Shown: in pieces, positions 1 to 9,738 of the stretch
Layout of the letters: the number at the start of each line of letters is the position of its first letter
How positions within the stretch are numbered: the stretch's first letter is position 1
NCBI RefSeq assembly: GCF_003060825.1
Contig: NZ_CP028922.1
Coordinates: 3,744,001-3,808,000, forward strand
From: Paenibacillus sp. CAA11
Lineage (GTDB): Bacteria; Bacillota; Bacilli; Paenibacillales; Paenibacillaceae
Direction of reading: 5' to 3'
Length of the DNA: 64,000 bases
Notes under the pieces: model-generated
What the model was told of the DNA's origin: nothing
Database searches by the model: none
The model's input: the letters and a program-made list of their open reading frames with translations, nothing else
Translations under genes and position numbers: made by a program

Positions 1-1436
<1,436 letters not shown>

Positions 1437-1503
1437 CTACAACGGCCTCTCTACCGAAATTCAATTGACTTGGTCTCATCTTACCAAATTGGGACATACA
1501 ACA

Positions 1504-1538
1504 AGAGACCGGCTCAGAAATTTCTGATCCCGGCCTCT
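1504..1538 (-). terminator. Hairpin terminator after the MarR gene
   Basis: On the minus strand the sequence folds with outer arms AGAG.CCGG / CCGG.CTCT around an inner palindrome TCAGAAATTTCTGA, followed by TTGTTGT. It lies between the MarR stop (1549) and the glpK start (1424). The T-run is poor, so termination may be partial. Confidence 0.5.
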
Positions 1539-1548
1539 CTCGCATAGG

Positions 1549-1998
1549 CTACTTGTTCAAACCCGGCGGCTTCCCCATCGTCGACAGCTTCTCGAAGATG
1601 CCGGCCATGACCTCAAGATCCCGCTCATCGAGCTGGGACAAATACCATTTCATGATACTGCGCGATTTGATTCTCGCTTTACCCAGAATCTCGTTGCCTT
1701 CATCCGTTACACTGACCAGAACGGTTCTGCGATCCTCTTCATCATGACGACGAGATACATACCCACTTTGCACCAGCCGATCAATCATAACGGTAATTGC
1801 ACTCGGCTTAACTCCCAGCGTATCCGCTAAATAGCTAATATTACAGGTGCCTTCTTTATGGATTAACATCAGCATATGGAATTGAGGTCCAGTGAGTCCC
1901 AATTCCTTGTGCTGCATAATATCGTTCTCTACTTGTCTAAAAGTCTTCTTCCAAGCATCTTGAATACGGTCAATATATTGATCCAGATCGAGGCTCAA
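1549..1998 (-). CDS. MarR-family transcriptional regulator
   Basis: A winged-helix DNA-binding protein of about 149 residues, the usual MarR size. The recognition-helix region is around residues 45-80 (ISYLADTLGVKPSAITVMID) and the wing carries the family signature DEEDRRTVLVSVTDEG. I prefer the TTG start at 1998 because it follows AAAGGGGGA by about 7 bases; a GTG at 2022 would start 8 codons earlier with no clear ribosome binding site. It is monocistronic or read towards glpK. The ligand and targets cannot be told from sequence; MarR proteins usually repress their own gene and a neighbour in response to a small aromatic or oxidant. Confidence 0.88.
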   Translation of the reverse strand: MSLDLDQYIDRIQDAWKKTFRQVENDIMQHKELGLTGPQFHMLMLIHKEGTCNISYLADTLGVKPSAITVMIDRLVQSGYVSRRHDEEDRRTVLVSVTDEGNEILGKARIKSRSIMKWYLSQLDERDLEVMAGIFEKLSTMGKPPGLNK

Positions 1999-2169
1999 AT
2001 TGACTTCCCCCTTTCTGTTCACTTCTTAAAATGAGCATCAGTTTAACTGTACTTGAAGATAGTCAACCTGACAATCTATTATACGCCACTTTTTTCGCTA
2101 CAGGGTAGGATTTCTTCTGGTACTGCCTGTTTGCTTGCGCTTTCCCCAATTTTGCATTAAGATGATATC

Positions 2170-2213
2170 GAAATTATTTTCCCGTATATTTATATTTTAA
2201 TGAAAATAATTAC
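2170..2213. promoter_or_regulatory. Paired palindromic operator candidates upstream of the RpiR regulator
   Basis: GAAATTATTTTC (2170-2181) and GAAAATAATTAC (2202-2213) each resemble GAAAnnAnTTTC, the palindromic form usual for RpiR/MurR-family operators. Together they also form a 10-base inverted repeat (AATTATTTTC / GAAAATAATT) with a 20-base spacer. They lie 27-70 bases upstream of the rpiR-nagB-nagA operon in AT-rich DNA, where autoregulation would be expected. Binding is inferred. Confidence 0.55.
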
Positions 2214-2239
2214 CCAAATCATAAGAGTACATCTCTATC

Positions 2240-3121
2240 ATGAAAGTGGTGAGTATAATCCAATCCCCAATTCTTCATGCGCTTAAACAGCATTTAGACC
2301 AGCTGCCGCCGCAAGAACGGCGTCTGGGAGAATTGGTTCTGGAATCTCCCTCCCAGGTGATCCACTTGGGGATTACGGAACTCGCGGAACAGTGCGGCAT
2401 CAGCCCTTCAACCGTGACCCGATTCTGCAAGACATTCCACTTCAAAGGCTTTCCGGACTTCAAGGTGAAACTGGCTACTGAGCTTGCTCAGAAGTCTTCT
2501 GAGACCGAATATCAGGATGTCATTGCGGGCAACGATCTGCACAAGATCGTCTCCGCTATTGAAGCCAATCATCTGGCCTCTATTGCCGACACAACGCGGC
2601 TTCTGGATCTGGATCAGCTTGAATTGGCTGTAAGTGCCTTGTGTAGAGCTAACCGAACCGACCTTTATGGTGTAGCTACCTCGTCGGTTGTAGCGCAGGA
2701 TTTCTATCAGAAGCTCGTCCGAATCGGCAAGAACTGCACCGCCTTCGCGGATTCCCATATGCAGATTACTTCCGCTTCCAGCCTTGGTGAAGGCGATGTA
2801 GCCGTGGCCATATCCTATTCAGGAGAAACTCCTGAAACGATTGATGCCCTCAGATGCGCCAAGGACAGTGGCGCGACCACGATCTCGCTCACACAGTATG
2901 GAACAAACTCACTTGCCGCCTTTGCGGATGTCCACTTATTCTCCTCCTCTTTGGAAGAAGGTATGCGCCGCGGAGATATGGCTTCAAGGATAGCCCAGCT
3001 TCATATTGTTGATATTTTATTTACCGCCATGGCCAGTCGGAATTTCACAGAATATATACCCAAGCTTGAAAGCTCATATCAGAACGTACAGCATTATCGA
3101 AAAACTCGTGGGGGGTACTAG
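2240..3121 (+). CDS. RpiR/MurR-family regulator of the nag operon
   Basis: A 293-residue regulator with an N-terminal helix-turn-helix domain of the RpiR type (about residues 15-90, with ITELAEQCGISPSTVTRFCK) and a C-terminal SIS sugar-phosphate-binding domain (about 125-265, with AISYSGETPETID). It is the first gene of an operon with nagB, whose start is 1 base after this stop, and nagA. Context suggests it senses an amino-sugar phosphate such as GlcNAc-6-P or MurNAc-6-P and represses this operon. The ligand is inferred, and GlcN-6-P is also possible. The start ATG has no strong ribosome binding site, so a GTG two or three codons in is an alternative. Confidence 0.9.
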   Translation: MKVVSIIQSPILHALKQHLDQLPPQERRLGELVLESPSQVIHLGITELAEQCGISPSTVTRFCKTFHFKGFPDFKVKLATELAQKSSETEYQDVIAGNDLHKIVSAIEANHLASIADTTRLLDLDQLELAVSALCRANRTDLYGVATSSVVAQDFYQKLVRIGKNCTAFADSHMQITSASSLGEGDVAVAISYSGETPETIDALRCAKDSGATTISLTQYGTNSLAAFADVHLFSSSLEEGMRRGDMASRIAQLHIVDILFTAMASRNFTEYIPKLESSYQNVQHYRKTRGGY

Positions 3122-3122
3122 C

Positions 3123-3848
3123 ATGCTGAATATCCTCAAGGTTGACCATGAAGCGCAATTCAATGATATCGGAGCCGGTATTGTGGCGAGTCTTCTGCAA
3201 ACCCGGCCTCAGGCAGCTCTAGGGCTAGCTACAGGAAGCACCCCTGTAGGTATTTATCGCCGGCTCGTCGAGCTCTATCGGGAAGGCTCGGTTAACTTCT
3301 CCCAAGCCCGAACCTACAATCTGGATGAATATGTAGGCCTTCCGGCAGATCATCCGCAGAGCTACCGCCAGTTTATGGAGGAGCACCTTTTTCGGCACGT
3401 GAACATTCTGCCCCACAATACTTATATCCCTTCTGGCTCTGAGAATCCAGAAGCGGCGGTGACTGAGTATGACCGTTTGCTGGAGCAGGCGGGGCCGCTG
3501 GACCTGCAGATTCTCGGCTTAGGACACAACGGGCATATCGGCTTTAATGAACCTGCGAACAAGCTTCACAGCCGTACACATATCGTCGCCTTGGATGATC
3601 GGACCCGCGAGGCCAATGCCCGCTTCTTCAGATCTCCAGATGAGGTTCCCACCCATGCCATTACGATGGGGATCGCCTCTATATTGCATGCCAAGCAAAT
3701 CCTGCTGATGGCTAAAGGGGAGGACAAGGCGGAGATTGTGGCTAGAGCCCTTAAGGGACCTCTAACAACTCATTGCCCTGCTTCTTTGTTACAAACTCAC
3801 CCGAACGTCACGATTCTGGTCGATGCTAAAGCCGGGAGGTTTATATGA
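3123..3848 (+). CDS. nagB: Glucosamine-6-phosphate deaminase NagB
   Basis: Converts glucosamine 6-phosphate to fructose 6-phosphate and ammonia, the last step of GlcNAc catabolism. The 241-residue protein has LGLATGSTPVGIYRRL (phosphate loop), TYNLDEYVGL with the catalytic Asp, and LGLGHNGHIGFNEPA. The length matches the short Bacillus-type enzyme rather than the longer allosteric E. coli form. The start ATG at 3123 follows GTGGGGGG by about 7 bases; an in-frame extension upstream overlaps the regulator and is not credible. The stop overlaps the nagA start (ATGA), giving translational coupling. Confidence 0.95.
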   Translation: MLNILKVDHEAQFNDIGAGIVASLLQTRPQAALGLATGSTPVGIYRRLVELYREGSVNFSQARTYNLDEYVGLPADHPQSYRQFMEEHLFRHVNILPHNTYIPSGSENPEAAVTEYDRLLEQAGPLDLQILGLGHNGHIGFNEPANKLHSRTHIVALDDRTREANARFFRSPDEVPTHAITMGIASILHAKQILLMAKGEDKAEIVARALKGPLTTHCPASLLQTHPNVTILVDAKAGRFI

Positions 3849-5032
3849 TGAGCAGCACATTTCTTATTGTTCATGCCGAAGTTATAACGCCCACCCATAT
3901 CATTCATGATGGGGCCGTTGCTGTTCGGGATGGAATCATCGCTTTTACCGGCACTGCCCAAGGTATCCTGGAGGATCCCTATTGGAGACAGGCCGAACGG
4001 ATCGAGGCCAAGGGGAGCTATGTACTTCCAGGCTTTATTGATATTCACGTTCATGGCGGAATGCACGAGGACTTTACAACAGCCGATTCTTCCGGGATCG
4101 ACACCATTTTGAAATTTCACAGCAGCCAAGGCACTACCTCAATGCTGGCCACGACCATGACCGCACCGAAAGAGGTCATTGATCAAGTGTTAGCCGTAAC
4201 GGATACCTATCGCCGAGGCGAAATGCCCTATGCCCAACTGGAAGGTGTTCATTTGGAGGGCCCCTTCATCAGCCCTAAATGGCCTGGAGCACAGAACCCT
4301 GATCACATCACTCCCCCTAACCGTGCATGGATTGAAGCCTGGGAGGATCAGTATCCGGGCCTAATTAAGCAGGTGACCTTTGCCCCAGAGCGCGAAGGAG
4401 CACTGGAACTGATCCGCTATCTGCGGGAGAAAGGCATTGTTGCAGCAGCTGGGCATACAGATGCTACTTATGAAGAGATACAAGCTGCTGTACAGGCAGG
4501 GCTTCATCATGCGGTTCATACCTTCAATGCCATGACGCCGCTTCATCATCGTAAGCCAGGTACCGCTGGAGCCATCCTAAGCATGCCGGAAATTAGCGCC
4601 GAGGTCATTGCCGACGGCATTCATGTGCACCCCGCTGTCATTTCCCTTATTGCAGCTGTGAAGCATAACCGGAATCTGATCTTAATTACGGATGCCATGT
4701 CTGCTGCCGGACTTGGAGACGGTGACTATATGCTTGGAGACCTTCCAGTCGTGATGAAGAACAACGTATGCACCTTAAAGGATCAGGAAGGAACCCTTGC
4801 CGGGAGCACCCTGACAATGATTCGCGGCTTTCGGTATTTAGTTCAGCATGTAGGCCTGACCATCCAGCAAGCATCTGAAGCAGCCAGCGGCAATCCAGCA
4901 AGACTGATCAGAATTGACCATAAGACAGGAATGATAGAGACAGGCAAACAAGCCGATCTGCTGCTTGTCAATCATCAGCTTGAGCTTGAAAAGGTTTGGA
5001 TTAAAGGACGTATGATTCATAACTGCAATTAA
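3845..5032 (+). CDS. nagA: N-acetylglucosamine-6-phosphate deacetylase NagA
   Basis: Removes the acetyl group from GlcNAc 6-phosphate to feed NagB. The 395-residue amidohydrolase has the metal motif HVHGG near residue 68, LEGPFISP, GHTDATYEEI, HTFNAMTPLHHR, DGIHVHP and the catalytic Asp in LITDAMSAAG, all in the expected order. It is the last gene of the rpiR-nagB-nagA operon; the first ATG overlaps the nagB stop and a second ATG is the next codon. A hairpin at 5050-5096 follows. Substrate could come from exogenous chitin or from cell-wall turnover. Confidence 0.95.
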   Translation: MMSSTFLIVHAEVITPTHIIHDGAVAVRDGIIAFTGTAQGILEDPYWRQAERIEAKGSYVLPGFIDIHVHGGMHEDFTTADSSGIDTILKFHSSQGTTSMLATTMTAPKEVIDQVLAVTDTYRRGEMPYAQLEGVHLEGPFISPKWPGAQNPDHITPPNRAWIEAWEDQYPGLIKQVTFAPEREGALELIRYLREKGIVAAAGHTDATYEEIQAAVQAGLHHAVHTFNAMTPLHHRKPGTAGAILSMPEISAEVIADGIHVHPAVISLIAAVKHNRNLILITDAMSAAGLGDGDYMLGDLPVVMKNNVCTLKDQEGTLAGSTLTMIRGFRYLVQHVGLTIQQASEAASGNPARLIRIDHKTGMIETGKQADLLLVNHQLELEKVWIKGRMIHNCN

Positions 5033-5049
5033 GCAAATTAAGTAAATAA

Positions 5050-5096
5050 ACCAGCTCCCCCGACTGCATGAATCATGCTGTACTAGGAGAGCTGGT
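5050..5096. terminator. Convergent hairpin between nagA and the YhcN-like gene
   Basis: Arms ACCAGCTC and GAGCTGGT with a partly paired interior lie between two convergent genes. Read on the minus strand it is followed by a T-rich stretch (GGTTTATTTAC); on the plus strand there is no T-run. It probably serves both genes. Confidence 0.45.
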
Positions 5097-5117
5097 CATG
5101 TCATGATCTAATAATTA

Positions 5118-6131
5118 TTAACGGCTTGTACCTGCCCCGACTCCTGTACCTGTGCCGGTTTGATTTCTTCCTGGTCCCAGCGGGTTATTCGGAGAATAGC
5201 CATTTGGACCTGTCAGCGTTCCCCGTCTTGTAGGAAAGATGCGTTCAATCAGAGCACCAAAGTCATTTGCTGCACCGCGCAGTGCCCCGCCTACTCCGTC
5301 CCCAGTTCCAGTTCCAGTCCCAGTTCCTGTTCCTGTTCTGTATTCCTCGGTAGCGCCCAAGCGTCCGTTTGAATGTGTCGCAAATCCGTTTACACGGCTT
5401 ACAAATTCCGGATCGGAAGACACATAAACCTGTGTAATGCTCGGGTTTGATTTTTTAATCGTTCGTTCTATGCTGCTCTTCAGATGCTGAGGCACATCTG
5501 AGACAGCCTCCCTGCGAAGTGTACCCGCATCCGTCCCACCCGCGTGACCGTCTGTCAGACCAGCTCCATTGTGGGTTCCTCTTGGGGTATTATCGGTATT
5601 AACATTCACTCCCCCGTCAAGGCCTGTTCCGGACATGTTTGTTCCACCCATGGCGCCATCCATCACACTGCCGGCTGTACCGGAACGGCCGATACCGTGA
5701 CCAAGACCGCCAGCGGTTCCTTCAGCGCGGTAATCGCTGCCGCCAGGATTCACTCCTTGACCATGTGTACGATCATTATAAGAGGTTGTTCCTGTGCGTC
5801 GACCTTGCTGAGTCTGGTTCTTCAGAGAAACAGCAACGAAGGCTTCATGATCGGTGACCATAACATGAGCCGAACGAAGGCTGCCCATCCCTGCGACCTT
5901 GTTACTCAGCTCTGGGCTGTATTTCAGCCCGCTGAGACTTTGATCCTGATTGCCTCTAATCGTATAATCACGATTTTGCGGCATGGAGTTGACATTCAGA
6001 CGATGCGGAGCTTGATTTCTGGTATTTTGTGTTCTTACGTTGTTGTCACTACGTGTACACCCTGAGAGACCCATCATACCCACCAAAAGTGCAGCAGATA
6101 ACGATACGCTGACAGCTTTGCTTCCTCGCAT
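5118..6131 (-). CDS. YhcN/YlaJ-family sporulation lipoprotein with Gly/Thr-rich insert
   Basis: A 337-residue predicted lipoprotein. The signal peptide ends in a lipobox LSGC, with the lipidated Cys at residue 25. The YhcN/YlaJ family is associated with spores and germination in Bacillus. Its two conserved parts are visible: ELSNKVAGMGSLRSAHVMVT...AFVAVSL, and VPQHLKSSIERTIKKSNPSI...VYVSSDPEFVSRV. Between them is a long Gly/Thr/Asn-rich insert, and near the C-terminus a (GT)n tract. The ATG at 6131 is chosen because it follows GATGGGGG by 7 bases and opens directly on a signal peptide; a longer in-frame extension to 6257 has no such support. It marks the edge of the putative spore-glycan block. 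Confidence 0.8.
   Translation of the reverse strand: MRGSKAVSVSLSAALLVGMMGLSGCTRSDNNVRTQNTRNQAPHRLNVNSMPQNRDYTIRGNQDQSLSGLKYSPELSNKVAGMGSLRSAHVMVTDHEAFVAVSLKNQTQQGRRTGTTSYNDRTHGQGVNPGGSDYRAEGTAGGLGHGIGRSGTAGSVMDGAMGGTNMSGTGLDGGVNVNTDNTPRGTHNGAGLTDGHAGGTDAGTLRREAVSDVPQHLKSSIERTIKKSNPSITQVYVSSDPEFVSRVNGFATHSNGRLGATEEYRTGTGTGTGTGTGDGVGGALRGAANDFGALIERIFPTRRGTLTGPNGYSPNNPLGPGRNQTGTGTGVGAGTSR
5302..5338. repeat. Hexanucleotide tandem repeat coding (Gly-Thr)n
   Basis: About six copies of a hexamer (CAGTTC, CAGTCC, CTGTTC variants) encode Gly-Thr pairs near the C-terminus of the lipoprotein. Because the unit is 6 bases, copy-number change would keep the frame and only vary linker length. Confidence 0.7.
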
Positions 6132-6263
6132 GTACGAACCCCCATCCATATGATTAATGACTGACAGTCTATAGCTTGCGCCGAGCTGCCGAGCCATATG
6201 CTGAAAAGATTTTACACGCGAGGAATTTGAACTGTAGGCTCTACAACCTTTTATCACATAGCC

Positions 6264-6995
6264 TTAGCCACGAATTGCAGTCAAACTGGCACGAAGCTTA
6301 TCCTCATATTGGCCGCGGACAAGCTGTATTTCTTCACGAATCGCATCACTGTGTCGCAGCGTTCCCATCCGCTCATGCCAGCGGTAGGCGGTTAGAGGAA
6401 GATCCAGATAATCGAAGCGCACGCCCGACAGCAGGAGCCTGAACCAGAACTCCAAGTCATGAGTGTATGGCAATCTCTCGTCAAAAAGACCATATCTGTC
6501 GAAAACATCCCGCCGAATCATCACGGTGCATCCGTTAACAGGATTGCCGGACATAAAGCTCTCGGCAAGCGCCCGGGTTGAGGGATAGGTCCCTCCTGCC
6601 CTGCGCCGGGTAATCTTGCCTGCAGCGTTAATGTAATTGAAATTCGTATGGCTGACCTCAGCCCCCTGCTTCAGCATATATTGAAGCTGGGTGCTTACCT
6701 TATGTCGGTAGAACAAATCATCCGAGCTAAGCCAAGCGATATAATCTCCTGAAGAATGTCGTATTCCGTGATTAAGTGCAGTAGCCGTTCCCCCGTTGCT
6801 TTTCCCCAGACAGTACACTTTGGAGTTGGATAGATAGGGCAAGATTCGCTCTGCATACTGGGTAGACCCATCATCTACGATTATAATTTCCAGTGAGGAG
6901 TAAGTTTGCCGCAGTGCGCTTTCAATGGCCCGATGAACATAAGGACAGTTATAGAAGGGAATAATAATGCTGACTTTTTTTCTTCGGGGTTTCAT
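6264..6995 (-). CDS. Family 2 glycosyltransferase
   Basis: A 243-residue GT-A enzyme that should transfer a sugar from a nucleotide donor. It has VSIIIPFYNCPYVHRAIESA, EIIIVDDGST, NGGTATALNHGI, and WLSSDD as the metal-binding DxD-like motif near residue 93; FDERLPYTHDLEFWFRLL follows in the acceptor half. It has no membrane segments and no basic tail, unlike several neighbours. It is the last gene of a run of eight closely packed genes reading from 14791, 7 bases after the preceding stop. Acceptor and donor cannot be told from sequence. Confidence 0.88.
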   Translation of the reverse strand: MKPRRKKVSIIIPFYNCPYVHRAIESALRQTYSSLEIIIVDDGSTQYAERILPYLSNSKVYCLGKSNGGTATALNHGIRHSSGDYIAWLSSDDLFYRHKVSTQLQYMLKQGAEVSHTNFNYINAAGKITRRRAGGTYPSTRALAESFMSGNPVNGCTVMIRRDVFDRYGLFDERLPYTHDLEFWFRLLLSGVRFDYLDLPLTAYRWHERMGTLRHSDAIREEIQLVRGQYEDKLRASLTAIRG

Positions 6996-7002
6996 CTTTG
7001 GT

Positions 7003-7932
7003 TCACCCGCCTTGCCGATAGTATTGAAGAATATCTGTCAATGACTGCTTCCAGGGAATAGCTGGGGACCAGCCTAGCCCTAGCAGCCTTTCCGCAGCAA
7101 TATCAGACCAACTTGCTTCACTTGAGGATGAGTCCGCTGCAGCCCCCTTACCCTTAATGTGCACAGGTGGGCTAATGGCTACAAGCGCCTTCATCGCTTC
7201 CGTCACTTCTTCCAGCGAACGCATCTGACCTGAGCATACCGGATAAGTTTGGCCCGACTGTCCTTGCTGCATCAGGAGTTCATAGGCAACTACAGCATCT
7301 CTGACATCCAGGAAATCCCTTCTCTCTTCTGCAGAAGACAGCTGAAATGGCGGCGGCTGCTCTCCTCTCTCCCACTGTACGAGATACTTGGCGAACAAGG
7401 CGCAAATCCCCGTTGATGGGCCTGGACCGATGAGATTTGCCGGTTCGGCAATGACGATATCCAGGTTATACAGCTTTCCCCAGCATAGAGCCGCCGCTTC
7501 CCCAAGTGACTTACTAAGTCCGTAAGGATGATTAGGCTTCTGCGGGTAAGTCAGATCAAATTTGAGCATTGAACTAACCAAGAGAACCCTCGCCGTGCCC
7601 GAAGCTCTGACCGCCTCCAGCACGTGGAGAGCGGCCATCAGATTCGTCTCGATAAATAGCAGCGGAGTCAACCACGATTCGGCTACAGAATTATGTCCTG
7701 CCAAATGAAGCACATAATCCGCTTGGACATGGTACATCATCTTAAGAACAGCCGCAGCATCAGCCAGATCACAGCTCACATAGTTCACCCCTGCCGTATA
7801 GAACGTGCTCAATGAGGGGGTAAGCTCTCTGACAGCTGCAACGACCTCATATCCTTTGTACGCAAAATACTTAACGGCGTGACTGCCTGTAAATCCGGCT
7901 GCTCCGGTAATAAGAACCCTGTGCTTAGGCAT
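7003..7932 (-). CDS. NAD(P)-dependent sugar epimerase/dehydratase (extended SDR)
   Basis: A 309-residue extended short-chain dehydrogenase. The cofactor loop is GAAGFTGSH (about residues 10-18), the active site is SSM...YGLSKSLGEA (Tyr-x3-Lys), and a GPGPSTGICALFAKYL stretch follows, as in GDP-mannose dehydratase-like and other 4,6-dehydratase or epimerase enzymes. It overlaps the reductase gene upstream by 8 bases. It probably supplies or modifies a deoxy-sugar nucleotide for the neighbouring transferases; the exact reaction is not determinable here. GDP-6-deoxy-hexose reductase is another option. Confidence 0.82.
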   Translation of the reverse strand: MPKHRVLITGAAGFTGSHAVKYFAYKGYEVVAAVRELTPSLSTFYTAGVNYVSCDLADAAAVLKMMYHVQADYVLHLAGHNSVAESWLTPLLFIETNLMAALHVLEAVRASGTARVLLVSSMLKFDLTYPQKPNHPYGLSKSLGEAAALCWGKLYNLDIVIAEPANLIGPGPSTGICALFAKYLVQWERGEQPPPFQLSSAEERRDFLDVRDAVVAYELLMQQGQSGQTYPVCSGQMRSLEEVTEAMKALVAISPPVHIKGKGAAADSSSSEASWSDIAAERLLGLGWSPAIPWKQSLTDILQYYRQGG

Positions 7933-8755
7933 GAACCTTCATCCACTCGGCAAGTTCCCATAGCATCGTTCGGTACTCCGGCAGGTTCAGCCTGACATCC
8001 GGTCGGGTTGAGACCAAGGTACGATCTTGTACCATTTCATCATCCGGTACCACTTTCAGCTCGGGCCTTGGCCAAAATTCAGAGAAGAGGAGCAGCAGCT
8101 CATACTTACTCACCGTATGAGGATGGGCTAAGTGTATCAACCCTGATAGAGATCCGCTGAGGAGCTGCTCAGTGGTCTTGGCGAGCTGAAGCGTGGTCAC
8201 CCCGTTCCATAGAACACGGCGGTATCCGGGAACCTCCCCCTGCTGGCGAAAGAACCACTGCAGCAGCCCGATGCCGTTCTCCCGAATTTCCGGGCCTATA
8301 ATCGAAGTGCGAATCGTCAAATGTCCTGGAGCATGAACTTCGCCCAGCTTTTTGGTCAGCGCATAGGTCGAGCAGCCATCAGGGGAATCTGACTCGGTAT
8401 ATGCGCCCCGCTGTCCGCTAAACACACAATCCGTGCTAATATGGATCAGTCGGGCGCCGTATTGATCAGCAGCCTGGCGCAGCAGATGGGGAAACAGCCC
8501 GTTGACCTGATAAGCCGTTACCGGATCATGATCGGCAAATTGATTCAATATGCCAGCAGCATTAATAATCACATCCGGGCGCACGAGATCAATCGCTTTA
8601 TTCACACCTGCAGCGTCTTTGGCATCCAGGAACAGACTATAGGGATGACGGGCATCGCGGGTTGTATAGAAGACTCGGTACCCTTCCTGTTCTTGAAAAT
8701 ACCTCACCATGACATGGCCTGCCATACCATTTGCGCCAATGATCAACAGCTTCAT
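7925..8755 (-). CDS. RmlD-like NDP-4-keto-6-deoxysugar reductase
   Basis: A 276-residue SDR of the RmlD type. It has GANGMAGHVMV for cofactor binding, INAAG, STDCVFSG, and YALTKKLGE with the catalytic Tyr and Lys. RmlD enzymes reduce a 4-keto-6-deoxy sugar nucleotide. Here it sits directly between a CapE/WbjB-like dehydratase-epimerase and another SDR, with 4- and 8-base overlaps. The substrate is therefore more likely UDP-2-acetamido-4-keto-6-deoxy-L-hexose than dTDP-4-keto-rhamnose. No rmlC lies in the window, which fits this reading. Confidence 0.82.
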   Translation of the reverse strand: MKLLIIGANGMAGHVMVRYFQEQEGYRVFYTTRDARHPYSLFLDAKDAAGVNKAIDLVRPDVIINAAGILNQFADHDPVTAYQVNGLFPHLLRQAADQYGARLIHISTDCVFSGQRGAYTESDSPDGCSTYALTKKLGEVHAPGHLTIRTSIIGPEIRENGIGLLQWFFRQQGEVPGYRRVLWNGVTTLQLAKTTEQLLSGSLSGLIHLAHPHTVSKYELLLLFSEFWPRPELKVVPDDEMVQDRTLVSTRPDVRLNLPEYRTMLWELAEWMKVHA

Positions 8756-9738
8756 AACAGAAAGCCTCCGCGCACAAGAATGGCTTTGATCTCCTCTTTG
8801 CTCATCCAGTTCTGATCAGAGCTGAAGCGGCGGAAGGAGACGGGCGGGTAGGAGGCATAGCGCTCCCTCAGATTGGGGATGTCCAAGGCGGGGAGGATAA
8901 CCAAATACTCCTCATCGTAGACCACCGTATTATAACTTTCGAATTCGCTCATCAGAATTTCATGAATTTTTTCTCCAGGCCGAATCCCTGTCTCGATCAC
9001 CTTAACACCCTTGCGCCCAGAAGCTTCGATCAGCACTTCGGCCAATTCGGCAATCCGGCAGGTCGGCATGAACATCACAAAGATCTCTCCCCCGCTGCTC
9101 TCAATTGAAGCTTTGAACAACAGCTTGATCGCATCTGGCAAGGTCAGAAAAAAACGGGTCATGTTAAAATCGGTAATTTGCACCTGTCCCTTATGCTCAA
9201 TTTGATCCTTGAACAAATGAACTACACTTCCATTCGTTCCAAGCACATTTCCGCCGCGGACACAGACAAAGCGTGTGGCAGTCTGCAGCAGATTAGCATA
9301 CACGATCAGCTTCTCCCCGATGGCCTTGGTCATTCCATAGAAGTTTGCAGGATTAGCCGCTTTATCTGTCGAGATATACACCACTTTTTTGACCCCATTC
9401 TCAATAGCGGCTTCTATCACATTCTGGGTGCCGTAGACATTGGTCTTAAGTGCTTCATAGGGCTGATCTTCACATACCGGGACATGCTTAAGAGCGGCTA
9501 AATGGAAGACATAATCGACATTTTTGCAGGCCGCTCTTAGTGCCTCCTTATCGCGCACATCCCCGATTCTGAAGCTAAGACGCTTATCCTCGAATGTCCG
9601 GCTCATGGTCACTTGGGCGGATTCACTTCTTGAAAAGACAATGATCTGGCTCGGATTTTGCGGCAGCAGCTGCCGAATCAGCTCATAGCCCCAAGACCCG
9701 GTTCCCCCCGTCACCAGGATGACTTGATTATTGAACAT
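8752..9738 (-). CDS. UDP-GlcNAc 4,6-dehydratase/5-epimerase, CapE/FnlA/WbjB-like
   Basis: A 328-residue SDR of the polysaccharide-biosynthesis type that converts UDP-GlcNAc to UDP-4-keto-6-deoxy-L-hexosamines. It has VTGGTGSWGYELIRQLL, HLAALKHVPVCEDQPYEA, the STDKAANPANFYGMTKAIGEK active-site stretch, and RGGNVLGTNGSV followed by GEIFVMFMPTCRIAEL. ALKHVP and MTRFF are typical of the CapD/FnlA group. The ATG at 9738 follows GGAGGG by 7 bases, and a TTG five codons upstream is the alternative. It overlaps the UDP-GlcNAc 2-epimerase gene at its 5' end and the reductase at its 3' end, forming a three-gene cassette. Confidence 0.88.
   Translation of the reverse strand: MFNNQVILVTGGTGSWGYELIRQLLPQNPSQIIVFSRSESAQVTMSRTFEDKRLSFRIGDVRDKEALRAACKNVDYVFHLAALKHVPVCEDQPYEALKTNVYGTQNVIEAAIENGVKKVVYISTDKAANPANFYGMTKAIGEKLIVYANLLQTATRFVCVRGGNVLGTNGSVVHLFKDQIEHKGQVQITDFNMTRFFLTLPDAIKLLFKASIESSGGEIFVMFMPTCRIAELAEVLIEASGRKGVKVIETGIRPGEKIHEILMSEFESYNTVVYDEEYLVILPALDIPNLRERYASYPPVSFRRFSSDQNWMSKEEIKAILVRGGFLL

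Noticed and set aside
2038-2066. MarR promoter TTGACT with TAAACT, spacing 15 (minus strand)
   Set aside because: The spacing is too short and the -10 too weak to report as a promoter.
5544-6065. Plus-strand open frame of 173 codons, Thr/Ser-rich
   Set aside because: It mirrors the low-complexity insert of the lipoprotein gene on the other strand; no ribosome binding site.
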